Positions 7,853 through 16,917 are shown, counted from the stretch's first letter. The stretch: 64,000 nucleotides of DNA from Virgibacillus_R byunsanensis (GCF_042675965.1 NZ_JBHTKJ010000074.1:1-64000), one strand, 5' to 3'. Notes: generated by a model not told the origin, from the letters alone. Numbers and translations: made by a program.

Positions 7853-9247
7853 TTGGAGATTCGTAATTTTACGAAGCTCCATTTTGTAAAGGGGTATTTG
7901 TTAATTTTGAAAAAATGGAGTAATCGAATTATATTATTGCTTATTGTCTTGTATATTGTAGAACAATTCTATACTTTTCAAATTTTTACTGTCGGTATTG
8001 TCATTCTAACTGTATTTACTACGTTCATCAGCCTGAGGTACAGTAGGAATATGCCCAGGATTTTTAGTATAATTATGCTGAGTACAGGATGTCTTATTTT
8101 ATTGATTCAGAGTGCCGGACTGGATATTTGGATGGAGAGTATTATAAAAAATCTGCCTTTGGTTTGTTTAATTATCATTGTTCCAATTTTATCTGTCCCT
8201 ATTAATCTCGGTAAATATGATAATGATATTGCAGAGTTAACTGCGAAATTTAATGGGAACCTGAAATTTTTATTTTTATTTTTAACTAGTCTTTTTTATA
8301 TTTTAGGACCAATAACAAATTTAGGATCTATTCATATTATTAATTCGATGGTTCAGAAATTGAGACTCCCACCTGAATTTTTAGGCAGGGTCTATGTTCG
8401 GGGATTCTCCTCAATTAATACATGGGCACCATATTTTGCCTCCGTATTTTTAGTTGTATATTATTTGGAAATCCCAATGGCTAAATTCTTGCCATATGGA
8501 TTATTGCTGAGCTTTTTTCAATTCCTTACAGCAAATACTTTATTTTCATTAAAAGAAGCTCGTTCCATATCTATTGAATATTCGGGGTTAAGATCAGAAA
8601 ACGGATTAAAAAAATTGTATGAATTGTTTTTTATTCTCCTGCTTTTAATTGGAGTCATATTTTATTTCGAACCATATATTGATGTGAATGTGAGTATATT
8701 GATTATTCTTGCATCTGTAATTTTCTCTATTGTCTGGAGTATGTACTTAAAAAAATTTAAAAGGTTTATGCATAAGACACAGGATTTTCGTGACAGCATC
8801 ATGCCAAAACAGGCAAATGAAATTTCCTTGTTCCTAAGTGCTGGCTTTTTTGGGGTTGTCCTTTCAACTACAATTTTCTCAGATTATTTAAATATCATAT
8901 GGATTCAGGTTGCTGGCGTGTCAATATTACTGCTTATTTCATTTACAATCAGTCTTGTCGCCATTCTATCATTTTTAGGGATTCACCAGATTGTTATTAT
9001 AAGTTCAATACTAGCAAGTGTATCTCCATCACTTATTGGAATTGATGACATAACATTAGCGATGATCCTGCTTAGTTCTTGGGCAATAGCAGGAACCGTT
9101 TCCCCTATAACACCAACAAATGTTGTTACATCCGATATTATTAATGTAAATGTATATCAGATTATATTGAAATGGAACCTGCTCTATTCTATCATTCTTG
9201 CAGTTGTACATACTCTTATTATTTATATTGTACATTTGCTAATTTAG
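7853..9247 (+). CDS. Multi-pass membrane transporter of uncertain family
   Basis: Up to 464 aa with about 11-13 hydrophobic spans and an internal-repeat look. The stretches GPITNLGSIHIINSM (first half) and SSWAIAGTVSPITPTNVV (second half) resemble the paired hairpin motifs of ion-transporter-superfamily carriers (DctM/CitM/SLC13-like). The listed TTG (7853) has no clear ribosome site. TTG 7898 or 7907 lies after TAAAGGGG and may be the true start. It follows the URO-D gene by 12 bp, likely in the same transcript, so it may carry that pathway's substrate or product. The exact family is not recognised. Confidence 0.7.
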   Translation: MEIRNFTKLHFVKGYLLILKKWSNRIILLLIVLYIVEQFYTFQIFTVGIVILTVFTTFISLRYSRNMPRIFSIIMLSTGCLILLIQSAGLDIWMESIIKNLPLVCLIIIVPILSVPINLGKYDNDIAELTAKFNGNLKFLFLFLTSLFYILGPITNLGSIHIINSMVQKLRLPPEFLGRVYVRGFSSINTWAPYFASVFLVVYYLEIPMAKFLPYGLLLSFFQFLTANTLFSLKEARSISIEYSGLRSENGLKKLYELFFILLLLIGVIFYFEPYIDVNVSILIILASVIFSIVWSMYLKKFKRFMHKTQDFRDSIMPKQANEISLFLSAGFFGVVLSTTIFSDYLNIIWIQVAGVSILLLISFTISLVAILSFLGIHQIVIISSILASVSPSLIGIDDITLAMILLSSWAIAGTVSPITPTNVVTSDIINVNVYQIILKWNLLYSIILAVVHTLIIYIVHLLI

Positions 9248-9307
9248 ACAAAGCTGAGAAATAGGATATCCTATTTAATTAAATATAAAGAATTATATAA
9301 ATATTCA

Positions 9308-9335
9308 TTGCAATCTGACAAATACGAGTTATAAT
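9308..9335 (+). promoter_or_regulatory. Promoter of the second GntR gene
   Basis: TTGCAA (9308-9313), a 16-bp spacer and TATAAT (9330-9335) overlap the left edge of the palindrome at 9331-9354, so repressor binding would block RNA polymerase. Confidence 0.6.
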
Positions 9336-9354
9336 AATTGTATACAATTATTAT
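9331..9354 (+). promoter_or_regulatory. 24-bp perfect palindrome, likely GntR operator
   Basis: Bases 9331-9354 form a perfect inverted repeat centred on TTGTATACAA. It overlaps the -10 box and lies 20 bp before the GntR start. The core matches the TTGTATAC elements before the paralogous regulator at 4291, supporting a shared binding specificity. Confidence 0.7.
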
Positions 9355-9373
9355 ATTATACTAAAAGGTGGTG

Positions 9374-10060
9374 ATGAATTTTGATAAAAAAAAATATATA
9401 AGTAGAATTTCATCTAAAGATATTGCTTATGAACAGTTAAAGGAAAGGATTATAAAATGCATTTTTGATCCAGGTCAACCTATTGTAGAAGATGAGTTAG
9501 CAAAAGAATTAGAGATAAGTAGAACACCTCTAAGAGAGGCATTACTACGACTCGAACTAGAGGGATTAGTTGTTCGAAATTCTAATGGAAGAATTAAAGT
9601 TGCTCCTATATCAATTAAAGAGTTAAAAGAATTATTTATTATGCGCAGTAAATTGGAAGGAATTGTGATTGTGGATGCAATTGATAATATTACCGAAGAA
9701 GATGTTAAGTACTTATCTTACCTTGCCAAAATGGTTAAGTTGACTTCGCGACTGCGAAACCATGAAGACATTGATAACTTTGGTGCCCAGTTTCATAATT
9801 TTATTTATAACATAAGTGGTAACAAAACTGCTGTAAAAATTTTATTCCAGCTAAATGATCATATTAACCGATATAGACGCTTGGCCCATAAACACATTAT
9901 TGATACAAAAAAAGCATCAGATGAACATGAGATTATTCTTGAATACATCATTAATAAAGATAAAGTAAACGCAGAATCCAAAATAGTAAACCACATTATT
10001 GGTTCAATGAACCAGGCTGTAAAAGCTGTCGAAAAATATGAAAGTTCAGTTACCAAATAA
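9374..10060 (+). CDS. GntR family transcriptional regulator, FCD (FadR-like) subfamily
   Basis: 228-aa paralogue of the regulator at 4291. The winged-helix domain (about 10-75) contains DELAKELEISRTPLREALLRLE and the FCD domain contains FGAQFHNFIYNISGN and ILFQLNDHINRYRRLAHKH. ATG 9374 follows AAAGG with a 5-nt spacer; GTG codons at 9368/9371 are alternatives. It lies just downstream of its own probable operator and 51 bp before the opine dehydrogenase gene, which it probably controls together with the ABC transporter. Confidence 0.92.
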   Translation: MNFDKKKYISRISSKDIAYEQLKERIIKCIFDPGQPIVEDELAKELEISRTPLREALLRLELEGLVVRNSNGRIKVAPISIKELKELFIMRSKLEGIVIVDAIDNITEEDVKYLSYLAKMVKLTSRLRNHEDIDNFGAQFHNFIYNISGNKTAVKILFQLNDHINRYRRLAHKHIIDTKKASDEHEIILEYIINKDKVNAESKIVNHIIGSMNQAVKAVEKYESSVTK

Positions 10061-10111
10061 GCAAGGTAAGGTTCAGTTAAGGAAATAAAACGTATTAAGG
10101 AGAGAATTTTT

Positions 10112-11167
10112 ATGAGGTACGCGGTAATAGGTGGAGGTAACACAGGTCAGGCCATAGCTAGCTACCTTTCACTAAATGAAAAGAAAGTAAAGTTATATAC
10201 ACGCGATTCATATAAGGCAAAAAGAATCTCAGAGGAGGGTTTAAAACTAAAGGGAGTGTATTCTGCTAACATAAAATTGAAAGCGTATTCATCGCTAAGT
10301 GAAGTAATTGCAGATTCCGAGATTATTATTATCGCAACCACCTCCTCTGGGCATAAACCAATCATAAATCAAATTAAACCGTTTTTGGAGAAAAATCAGA
10401 CAATTGTATTTTTCCCAGGATACTGGGGGGCAGTCGAATGTCATGAAATACTAGGTCATGAAATAGAAAATAAAAATATTACGATCGCAGAAACTAGTGC
10501 TATGCCGTTTATTAGTAAAGCCGATAATAATGGTTCGGTTTACATTAATAGAATTAAAAATAACGTGCTTATAAGTACGCTACCTACATCAACGAGTCTC
10601 TCTATCTCAACATCTTTTTTAGATGATTTTCCACAACTGGTACAAGCAAAAAACATTTTTGAAACATCATTAAATAATACAAATGTTGTTGTTCACACAC
10701 CAATATCATTATTTAATGCTAGTAGGATTGACGCTTCTGAAGAATTTCAATTTTATGCTATCGGCGCCTCCCCCCTCGCTGTAAGATATATTGAAAATCT
10801 TGATAATGAGCGTCGGACAATAGCAGATTTATTTCAGATAAAAACAGAAAATATATTAACTATCTTAAATAATTTCTACAGAACCAATTATTCCAATTTA
10901 TATGATGCGTTACCTGGTTTATTTCCGGATGCTGCAGCTCCTACCACTTTTGATCATAGGTATTTTACAGAAGATATTCCTTTTGGACTTGTTCCTATTT
11001 CCGAAATAGGAAAAAAAGCGGGAATTGAAACACCTTTTACAGATTCAATTATTAACACTGCATCATTATTTTTAAATAAAAATTATAGGAAGGATGGAGT
11101 AAATTTTGAGGGAATGACTTTTGAAGAAATTTCTAGTTTAGGTAGCTTGACTGAAAAAATTAATTAA
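10112..11167 (+). CDS. NAD/NADP octopine (opine) dehydrogenase family protein
   Basis: 351-aa protein. The Rossmann motif VIGGGNTGQAIASYL at the N-terminus is followed by an Octopine_DH-type catalytic domain: NTNVVVHTPISLFNASRID (about 190-208) and the C-terminal FDHRYFTEDIPFGLVPISEIGKKAG with conserved His and Glu-Asp. Such enzymes join or split amino acids and 2-oxo acids (octopine, nopaline, staphylopine types). No CntK/CntL-like genes are next to it, so metallophore synthesis is not supported. Placed between a GntR regulator and a polar amino acid ABC transporter, it could oxidise an imported opine. TAAGGAGAG precedes ATG 10112. Confidence 0.85.
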   Translation: MRYAVIGGGNTGQAIASYLSLNEKKVKLYTRDSYKAKRISEEGLKLKGVYSANIKLKAYSSLSEVIADSEIIIIATTSSGHKPIINQIKPFLEKNQTIVFFPGYWGAVECHEILGHEIENKNITIAETSAMPFISKADNNGSVYINRIKNNVLISTLPTSTSLSISTSFLDDFPQLVQAKNIFETSLNNTNVVVHTPISLFNASRIDASEEFQFYAIGASPLAVRYIENLDNERRTIADLFQIKTENILTILNNFYRTNYSNLYDALPGLFPDAAAPTTFDHRYFTEDIPFGLVPISEIGKKAGIETPFTDSIINTASLFLNKNYRKDGVNFEGMTFEEISSLGSLTEKIN

Positions 11168-11207
11168 TTTTCAAAACATCAACTTATTGAGGGGGGGAGT
11201 TTAGAGG

Positions 11208-11472
11208 ACCATGGAGGGAAGGGAGTATTGTGTCCTTTGAAGTTAATGGAGGTGTTAAAGCAGGGAAAATTTAATTTATTGCATAAAAATTGCGATGATT
11301 TCTTTTAGTCTAGGTGACTCAGAAACATTAATCCAGTATAAATGACTCATTCTTCAATTCCTGAAGTTGAGCTTGCTGATTTTGGAATTACAAAAGGTTT
11401 AATTCGATTATCTGTTGGGTTGGAAGATGTAAACGATATTATCTCTGATTTAGATCAAGCTATTATCAATTG
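11208..11472 (+). pseudogene. C-terminal remnant of a second Cys/Met PLP lyase
   Basis: Across several frames one reads SIVSFEVNGGVKAGK, then AMISFSLGDSETLIQ, MTHSSIPE, LADFGITKGLIRLSVGLEDV and ISDLDQAI. This matches the end of the intact lyase at 5078 (IVAFEVKGGVQVGK ... LGDPETLVQ ... MTHSSIPEEELANFGIAKGLIRLSVGLEDADD). Frameshifts and stops break it, and the N-terminal three quarters are gone. It lies between the opine dehydrogenase and the ABC transporter. Confidence 0.85.
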
Positions 11473-11640
11473 CTGTTACAGCAAAAAATGTATGTATCGT
11501 GGATAAGGGGGGGATATCATAAGTTAATTTTTTTGAATAAGAAGATTTATAATCTATAAATGGTGTATAACAGTAATCAGGTAGAAACAGTATGATCGAC
11601 TCATTACAATTGTCAATTAGTTTGACAAGGGAGGACTTTG

Positions 11641-12402
11641 ATGTTAAATATTCACAATTTGAGATTATCATTTGGAGATAATGAGGTTTTGAAGGGGGTC
11701 GATTTATCAATTGATAAAGGTGATGTCGTAACATTTATAGGACCGAGTGGAACAGGGAAGACAACCATATTAAAATGCATCAATTATTTGGTGAAGCCTG
11801 ATGAAGGTGAGATAGATATAGCAGACCTTCACTTTAACTATAAAACAATAAAGAAAAAGGACATACTTAAACTTCGACGAAAAACAGCAATGGTATTTCA
11901 GCACTTCAATATTTTTAAAACTAAGACAGTCATACAAAATGTGATGGATGCCCAAATGGTAGTTCAGAAGAAATCTAAAAAAGAAGCTTATGAAAAAAGT
12001 ATTGAAGAAATAAGAAGAGTGGGATTATTGGACAAGGAAAATGAATACCCTTCTAAATTATCCGGTGGACAACTGCAACGAGTCGGTATTGCACGTGCGT
12101 TAGCTGTAGAACCAGAAGTAATTTTATTTGATGAACCAACATCTTCACTCGACCCGGAATTAGTGGGGGAGGTTTTAAATGTTATCGAAGATGTAGCAAA
12201 ATCGGGAATGACCATTCTTCTCGTTACACATGAAATGGATTTTGCAAAAAAAATATCAAATAAAGTTGTATTTATGGATCAGGGGAAGGTTGTTGAAGAG
12301 GGATCACCTTTACAAATCTTTGAGAACTCTACCCATAAGAGAACAAGACAGTTTTTAAAAAGTTTCTATGAGGATACAGAGAACTTTGAAAAGTCAATAT
12401 GA
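11641..12402 (+). CDS. Polar amino acid ABC transporter, ATP-binding protein
   Basis: 253-aa cytoplasmic ATPase of the GlnQ/HisP type. Walker A is GPSGTGKTT (about 34-42), the signature is LSGGQLQRVGIARAL, Walker B is VILFDEPTSSLDPE and the H-loop is VTHEMDF. GGAGG lies 5-9 nt before ATG 11641. It is the first gene of a four-gene importer (ATPase, binding lipoprotein, two permeases). Polar amino acids or opines are the usual cargo of this family; the neighbouring opine dehydrogenase favours an amino acid-like ligand. Confidence 0.95.
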   Translation: MLNIHNLRLSFGDNEVLKGVDLSIDKGDVVTFIGPSGTGKTTILKCINYLVKPDEGEIDIADLHFNYKTIKKKDILKLRRKTAMVFQHFNIFKTKTVIQNVMDAQMVVQKKSKKEAYEKSIEEIRRVGLLDKENEYPSKLSGGQLQRVGIARALAVEPEVILFDEPTSSLDPELVGEVLNVIEDVAKSGMTILLVTHEMDFAKKISNKVVFMDQGKVVEEGSPLQIFENSTHKRTRQFLKSFYEDTENFEKSI

Positions 12403-12431
12403 TTTATTAATAATAAACTAGGGAGTTGATT

Positions 12432-13262
12432 ATGATGGTCAAAAAAATGACTGCATTGGTTTTACTTTTCGGAGTAATTTTTTTATTAGCTGCATGTGGC
12501 AGTGAAACTACTTCGGGTGATACAGACGATTCTGAAGTAAGGACGGTAGAAGTTACAGTTCCGCCAACTTCTAAAAATCTAAGTTGGCAAACACCAGATG
12601 GTGAAATCCTAGGCTATGAACCGGATGTATTAAGGGCGATTGATGAAAAACTAGAAGACTACAATTTTAATATTCTGGCTGTATCTGATAGTGCTCAAGA
12701 GACAGGGCTGAAAACTGGAAAATATGATGTTGCTGTTGGTGGATACTATAAAACGCCAGAACGTGAGGAACAATTTTTAATTCCTTCCGAGCCCACTGGC
12801 ATGAGCCTGATCAAAATATATGTTAGAGAAGACAGTGATATAGAGGAAATGAAAGACTTGGTGGGAAAGAATATGGTTCCCACGACAGCAGGTGGAGGCA
12901 CTCACAATGTTATTATGGAATGGCAAGAGGAAAATCCGGAATATAATCTTGAAGTTACTTCATCAAGTGGTGACATACCCTACTCAGAACGACTACAGTC
13001 AGTAGAAGGCGGTCAGTTTGATGCTCTAATTCTTCCCTCCAATTTGGGGCAAAATGAGGTAATTGAAGAACTGGATTTAAATATTCGAGAAACAGATCCT
13101 ATTAAAACAGGTGAAACCGTTATGCTGATTCATAACTCAGAAGAAAATGAACAATTAGCTGAAGACATTAACAACGCATTGAAAGAATTGAGAGATGAGG
13201 GAACACTTTCTGAAATCTCTAATGAATATTATGGTGAAGATATTTTTCAATATGCAGAGTAA
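12432..13262 (+). CDS. Polar amino acid ABC transporter, substrate-binding lipoprotein
   Basis: 276-aa exported lipoprotein of the SBP_bac_3 family. The signal peptide VKKMTALVLLFGVIFLLAAC ends in a lipobox (LAAC) whose cysteine would be lipidated. The mature part has the two-lobed binding protein pattern: YEPDVLRAIDEKL, KYDVAVGGYYKTPER, and a C-terminal LAEDINNALKELRDEGTLSEISNEYYGEDIF. AGGGAG lies 6 nt before ATG 12432; TTG 12426 is less likely. It is followed by a hairpin at 13296-13340 that may lower permease expression relative to this gene. Confidence 0.95.
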   Translation: MMVKKMTALVLLFGVIFLLAACGSETTSGDTDDSEVRTVEVTVPPTSKNLSWQTPDGEILGYEPDVLRAIDEKLEDYNFNILAVSDSAQETGLKTGKYDVAVGGYYKTPEREEQFLIPSEPTGMSLIKIYVREDSDIEEMKDLVGKNMVPTTAGGGTHNVIMEWQEENPEYNLEVTSSSGDIPYSERLQSVEGGQFDALILPSNLGQNEVIEELDLNIRETDPIKTGETVMLIHNSEENEQLAEDINNALKELRDEGTLSEISNEYYGEDIFQYAE

Positions 13263-13295
13263 AAGTTAGTAATAGAATTGCATTAATGGCCTTTA

Positions 13296-13340
13296 CCCCC
13301 CCCCATTAAAAAGGCTTACTTCTTCCTTTTAATGGGGGTT
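13296..13340 (+). terminator. Intercistronic hairpin between binding protein and permeases
   Basis: A run of nine C followed by ATTAAAAAGG pairs with CCTTTTAATGGGGG across a short loop. It is followed by TTGCTTTT, a poor U-tract, so it is more likely an attenuator or mRNA-stabilising hairpin than a full stop. Such hairpins behind binding-protein genes are common and raise binding protein over permease levels. Confidence 0.6.
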
Positions 13341-13390
13341 GCTTTTAATGAGAGGTTTAAATTTCTTAGTAAAGGAGAGGTTTGGTTGGT

Positions 13391-14098
13391 ATGGATACAC
13401 CAAACACACTACACACCATCATTCAACTATTAGAGGTAGCTTACATCAATTTGATTATTTTAGTGGTATCAGCCGTGTTCGGATTATTACTAGGCGCACT
13501 GTTAACAATGTTTAAAATTAAAAAAATTCCTGTTCTCAAACAACTGGTTGGTACATTTTCTTCATTTGCGAGAAGTGTCCCTATCATCATTCAGTTGTTT
13601 ATTGTTTATTATGCTCTGCCGCCTATTGCTGCTCAGTTTGGTATTGATATTAACAACTTGGGGGCGTCTGTTGCAGCTACTTTTGCGCTAACTATGTATC
13701 ATGGCGGCTATCTTACTGAAGTTTTTCGTGCAGCCTACATTTCTGTTGAGAAGGGGCAGCACGAGGCGGCGGATAGTTTTGGTTATCCTCCTGTAAAAAA
13801 GTTTTTCAGAATCATACTTCCACAAGTAATACCAGTTGCATTGCCCGGATGGGGGAATGCCTTAGTTCATTTAACTCACGATACTTCCCTTGTTTTTGCT
13901 CTTGGTGTAATTGATTTAATGGGCCGCGCTGATTTAATCTCAGCTTCATCTTATGGGGTTAATCAGGTACAAATTTATATCATCGTCGCTTTACTATATT
14001 GTCTTATTACATTTATGACTGATTGGATGGTTCGTTTGTTTGAAAAGAAAAATAGAAAATATAAGTTGGACACTGGTCTTAAGGCTGGGGGGATATAA
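13391..14098 (+). CDS. Polar amino acid ABC transporter, permease 1
   Basis: 235-aa integral membrane permease of the HisM/GlnP type with about five spans. The EAA-like coupling loop is ISVEKGQHEAADSFGYPPVKKFFRIILPQV (about 120-150), which contacts the ATPase. ATG 13391 is preferred: GGAGAGG ends 10 nt before it, while the upstream TTG (13382) is too close. It stops one base before the next permease start. Confidence 0.92.
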   Translation: MDTPNTLHTIIQLLEVAYINLIILVVSAVFGLLLGALLTMFKIKKIPVLKQLVGTFSSFARSVPIIIQLFIVYYALPPIAAQFGIDINNLGASVAATFALTMYHGGYLTEVFRAAYISVEKGQHEAADSFGYPPVKKFFRIILPQVIPVALPGWGNALVHLTHDTSLVFALGVIDLMGRADLISASSYGVNQVQIYIIVALLYCLITFMTDWMVRLFEKKNRKYKLDTGLKAGGI

Positions 14099-14791
14099 AT
14101 GCTTAATCTTGAAATATTGATAGAGGATTTTTTGGGTGTGTTGACCGTAGTCCCACAGACGTTTGCGTTAGCTGTGACTATATTTATTTTGTCCGTATTT
14201 GTGGGGACCATCATGGCATTAATTCAGGAATATAAGGTTCCCGTGATATCACAAATTGTTTGGTTGTTTAAATTGTTTCTGAGAGGTACGCCATTGATAG
14301 TGTTCATCTTAATCATGTATTACTCATTACCTATGATTGTTGACTTTTTCGCATCTTTGTTAGGTATTGATTTTAACCCATACGGTATATCGCCCGTCGT
14401 GATTCTCATCGTTGCGGTAACACTGACGTTGTCGTCTTTTCAATCAGAAACGATAAGGGGTTCATTTCTTTCCGTAAGTTACGGACAAGTTGAGGCGGCC
14501 CGCTCTATGGGATACAATTCTTTTCAGGCCTTTCGGAGAGTTATTTTTCCACAGGCACTTGTGGAGGCGATTCCTGAATTCGGAAGTGCTTTCTTGATTA
14601 TAATGAAGGCGATTTCATTGGGATATATGATTACGGTTGTCGATATATTCGCAAAGACCAGACTTATGGCTGCTTCGAATTCTTATTACATTGAAGCATT
14701 TATAGTAGCGGCTTTAATGTATTGGGCTATAGCTTATTTTATTACGTATATAGCAAGCAAATATGAATCAATCTTGTTAAGCAGGTCATAA
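14099..14791 (+). CDS. Polar amino acid ABC transporter, permease 2
   Basis: 230-aa permease paralogous to the preceding one, with N-terminal hydrophobic spans, the FLRGTPLIVFILIMYYSLP motif (about 60-78) and the coupling loop LSVSYGQVEAARSMGYNSFQAFRRVIFPQAL (about 125-155). ATG 14099 directly follows the TAA of permease 1, with GGGGGGAT as ribosome site, so the two are translationally coupled. The two permeases probably form a heterodimer. Confidence 0.92.
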   Translation: MLNLEILIEDFLGVLTVVPQTFALAVTIFILSVFVGTIMALIQEYKVPVISQIVWLFKLFLRGTPLIVFILIMYYSLPMIVDFFASLLGIDFNPYGISPVVILIVAVTLTLSSFQSETIRGSFLSVSYGQVEAARSMGYNSFQAFRRVIFPQALVEAIPEFGSAFLIIMKAISLGYMITVVDIFAKTRLMAASNSYYIEAFIVAALMYWAIAYFITYIASKYESILLSRS

Positions 14792-15299
14792 TTTCTGTTT
14801 ATAAAACTCCAAACAGTGGGACTAGAAAATAAAAGAAAAGAACATCCATTTTCTTTAAGCAGGGACGAGCGGCAAAGATTAGCTGTAGCAACTAAGTTAG
14901 TTTCGAATCCCAAGCTTATTTTATTAGATGAACCAACCATGGTCAGGATGAACAAAGTCTGCAATCTCTATTAAAATTAATGAAAAATCTAATAGAGAAG
15001 ACAGAAGCAACGATTGTTATGATAATACATGATATGGAAATTGTTTCCCAATATGCTAGTAGAGTAGTAGTAATCAATGCTGGGAGAGTTGTTATTGAGG
15101 GGAGTCCAAATGAAATGATATTTTCTTAAAACTCTAAAAAGCTACATTCATTGAAATTAAAACCACCAATCATTTCGCAATTCTCAGCAGAACTGAATAA
15201 ATACGGATTTCCACATATATCAAATTGGAACATTTTTAGTAATCATTTTGTAGATAATGATAACGGGATAACAAGTAGAACAAAAACTTCAATTATATA
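14792..15299 (+). pseudogene. Decayed ECF/CbiO-type ABC ATPase fragment
   Basis: In translation one reads VGLENKRKEHPFSLSRDERQRLAVATKLVSNP, LILLDEPT, then after a shift LMKNLIEKTEATIVMIIHDMEIVSQYASRVVVINAGRVVIEGSPNEMIFS, and after an in-frame stop LKLKPPIISQFSAELNKYGFP. This is the signature, Walker B, H-loop and C-terminal region of an energy-coupling-factor (cobalt/vitamin) transporter ATPase. The P-loop half is missing, and stops and a frameshift are present. Confidence 0.8.
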
Positions 15300-15332
15300 A
15301 TGTGATTTTAAGATACAAGTAGGAGGATAATA

Positions 15333-16292
15333 ATGGAAAGGGTCTTAATTACCGGTGCTTTGGGTCAAATTGGAACAGAATTGGTTATGAAAATGAGAGG
15401 AATTTATGGTGCAGACAATGTTATAGCTACCGATATTAGAAAAAGGGATGATGCCGTCGTACTCGGTGGGACTTTTGAAATTTTAGATGTAACCGATAAA
15501 AAAGCGTATTTTGAAGTTGCTAGGAAATATAGAGTTGATACAATAATCCACCTTGCAGCGTTATTATCAGCAACTGCTGAAACAAAACCTATTCTTGCTT
15601 GGGACTTAAATATGGGTGGACTTCTGAATGCATTAGAAGTTGCAAAAGAATTAGAATGCAAATTTTTCACACCAAGTTCCATAGGGGTATTTGGACCAAC
15701 TACACCGAAAAATAATACACCACAAGATACAATTCAAAGACCAACTACTATGTATGGTGTTAATAAAGTATCTGGTGAGCTACTTTGTGATTATTACTTT
15801 CACAAATATGGCCTTGATACAAGAGGGCTTCGTTTTCCAGGTCTGATTTCATCAGTTGCACTTCCTGGAGGGGGGACGACAGATTATGCAGTTGAAATTT
15901 ACTATGAAGCGATTGAAAATGCTAAGTTTTCCTCCTATATTGCACAAGGAACCTATATGGATATGATGTATATGCCGGATGCACTAGATGCAATTATAAA
16001 TTTGATGGAAGCAGATGCAACAAAACTTGTTCACCGAAATTCATTTAACGTAACAGCAATGAGTTTTGAACCTAATGAAATTGCCTCTGAGATTCGACAA
16101 CATATTCCTAAATTTAAAATGGAGTACAATGTCGATCCTGTAAAGCAAGCAATTGCGGAAAGTTGGCCAGATTCAATAGACGCAACAGTTGCCAAAGAAG
16201 AGTGGGGTTTTAAGATAGCATACGATTTGAAAGAAATGACGGAAGATATGCTTCTTAAGTTAGGAGGGAAATTAAAGCAGGTCGGTTCGTAG
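15333..16292 (+). CDS. L-threonine 3-dehydrogenase, SDR (extended) type
   Basis: 319-aa NAD-dependent epimerase-fold enzyme. The glycine-rich motif is GALGQIGTEL (7-16), the active site has SSIGVFGPTTPK and MYGVNKVSGE (YxxxK), and the pattern HLAALLSATAETKPILAWDLNMGGL is characteristic of SDR-type threonine dehydrogenases as known in Flavobacterium and Thermoplasma. It oxidises threonine to 2-amino-3-oxobutyrate. The usual partner, 2-amino-3-ketobutyrate CoA ligase (Kbl), is not in the window. AGGAGGATAAT precedes ATG 15333. It ends the catabolic region. Confidence 0.9.
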   Translation: MERVLITGALGQIGTELVMKMRGIYGADNVIATDIRKRDDAVVLGGTFEILDVTDKKAYFEVARKYRVDTIIHLAALLSATAETKPILAWDLNMGGLLNALEVAKELECKFFTPSSIGVFGPTTPKNNTPQDTIQRPTTMYGVNKVSGELLCDYYFHKYGLDTRGLRFPGLISSVALPGGGTTDYAVEIYYEAIENAKFSSYIAQGTYMDMMYMPDALDAIINLMEADATKLVHRNSFNVTAMSFEPNEIASEIRQHIPKFKMEYNVDPVKQAIAESWPDSIDATVAKEEWGFKIAYDLKEMTEDMLLKLGGKLKQVGS

Positions 16293-16550
16293 TGATACGT
16301 AGGGTGTTTAAGTGCCTGGTGTGACTTCCTTAAACATGTAATATTTTGCCGAAGAATGATAGATTAAAAGAATCTAAATACTGTGAGAGTGGTTGATTGT
16401 TGCTCTTCTTTTCCTTTTGGGAGAGGAGGTAATAATCATGGAAACATTTCTTGAAATCATACCATGAGATCGTGAAAGGTATTAGTGCTAGTCTTGGACA
16501 CGCAATAGAGAGAACTTATATTATAGAATAAGTTGAATGGAGTGTGTAAA
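16293..16550. other. Intergenic stretch with a decayed short frame
   Basis: A strong ribosome site (GAGAGGAGG, about 16420) precedes ATG 16438, but the frame METFLEIIP stops after nine codons. A neighbouring frame continues YHEIVKGISASLGHAIERTYIIE. This looks like a broken gene, family unknown, just before the IS3 remnant. Confidence 0.35.
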
Positions 16551-16917
16551 ATGCCAAGACAATATGATCATGAATTTTAACAATATATAGTTAAATTAGT
16601 TGTAGAAAAAGAAAAGAACATGGCAGAAGTAGCGAGTGAGATGGATGCGCCCATCAGTCGTTTTGTCGTTACGGCTGAATCCAAACACTTCGAACCTATT
16701 TATCCCAACCTGTTTAAACCGGAAGTTTCACTCCGACCAGGCCTGATCTTGTATGGGTTACAGATATCACTTACATTTGGACCACAGAGGACTGGTTGTA
16801 TCTAGCCACTGTTATGTATTTATATTCATGCAGAATCATTGGTTGGAACATGGATAAAAAAATGATTAAAGAGTTATGTTTAGTGGCTCTAGATCTTGCG
16901 TTACTCGGGGTGACATA
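16551..16917 (+). mobile_element. IS3-family transposase remnant (orfA and orfB pieces)
   Basis: ATG 16551 opens MPRQYDHEF, a stop, then QYIVKLVVEKEKNMAEVASEMD, an IS3 OrfA helix-turn-helix remnant. From about 16735 another frame gives RPDLVWVTDITYIWTTEDWLYLATVMYLYSCRIIGWNMD, the DDE integrase core of OrfB. The first catalytic Asp (TDITY) remains; the second, normally VMDLYSR, is Tyr here. Large parts are deleted, so it is inactive. Confidence 0.85.

Noticed and set aside
10112..14791. Staphylopine-type metallophore synthesis and import locus
   Set aside because: The opine dehydrogenase family fits, but CntK/CntL-like genes are absent and the ABC importer is of the polar amino acid type, not the Opp/Nik type used for metallophores.
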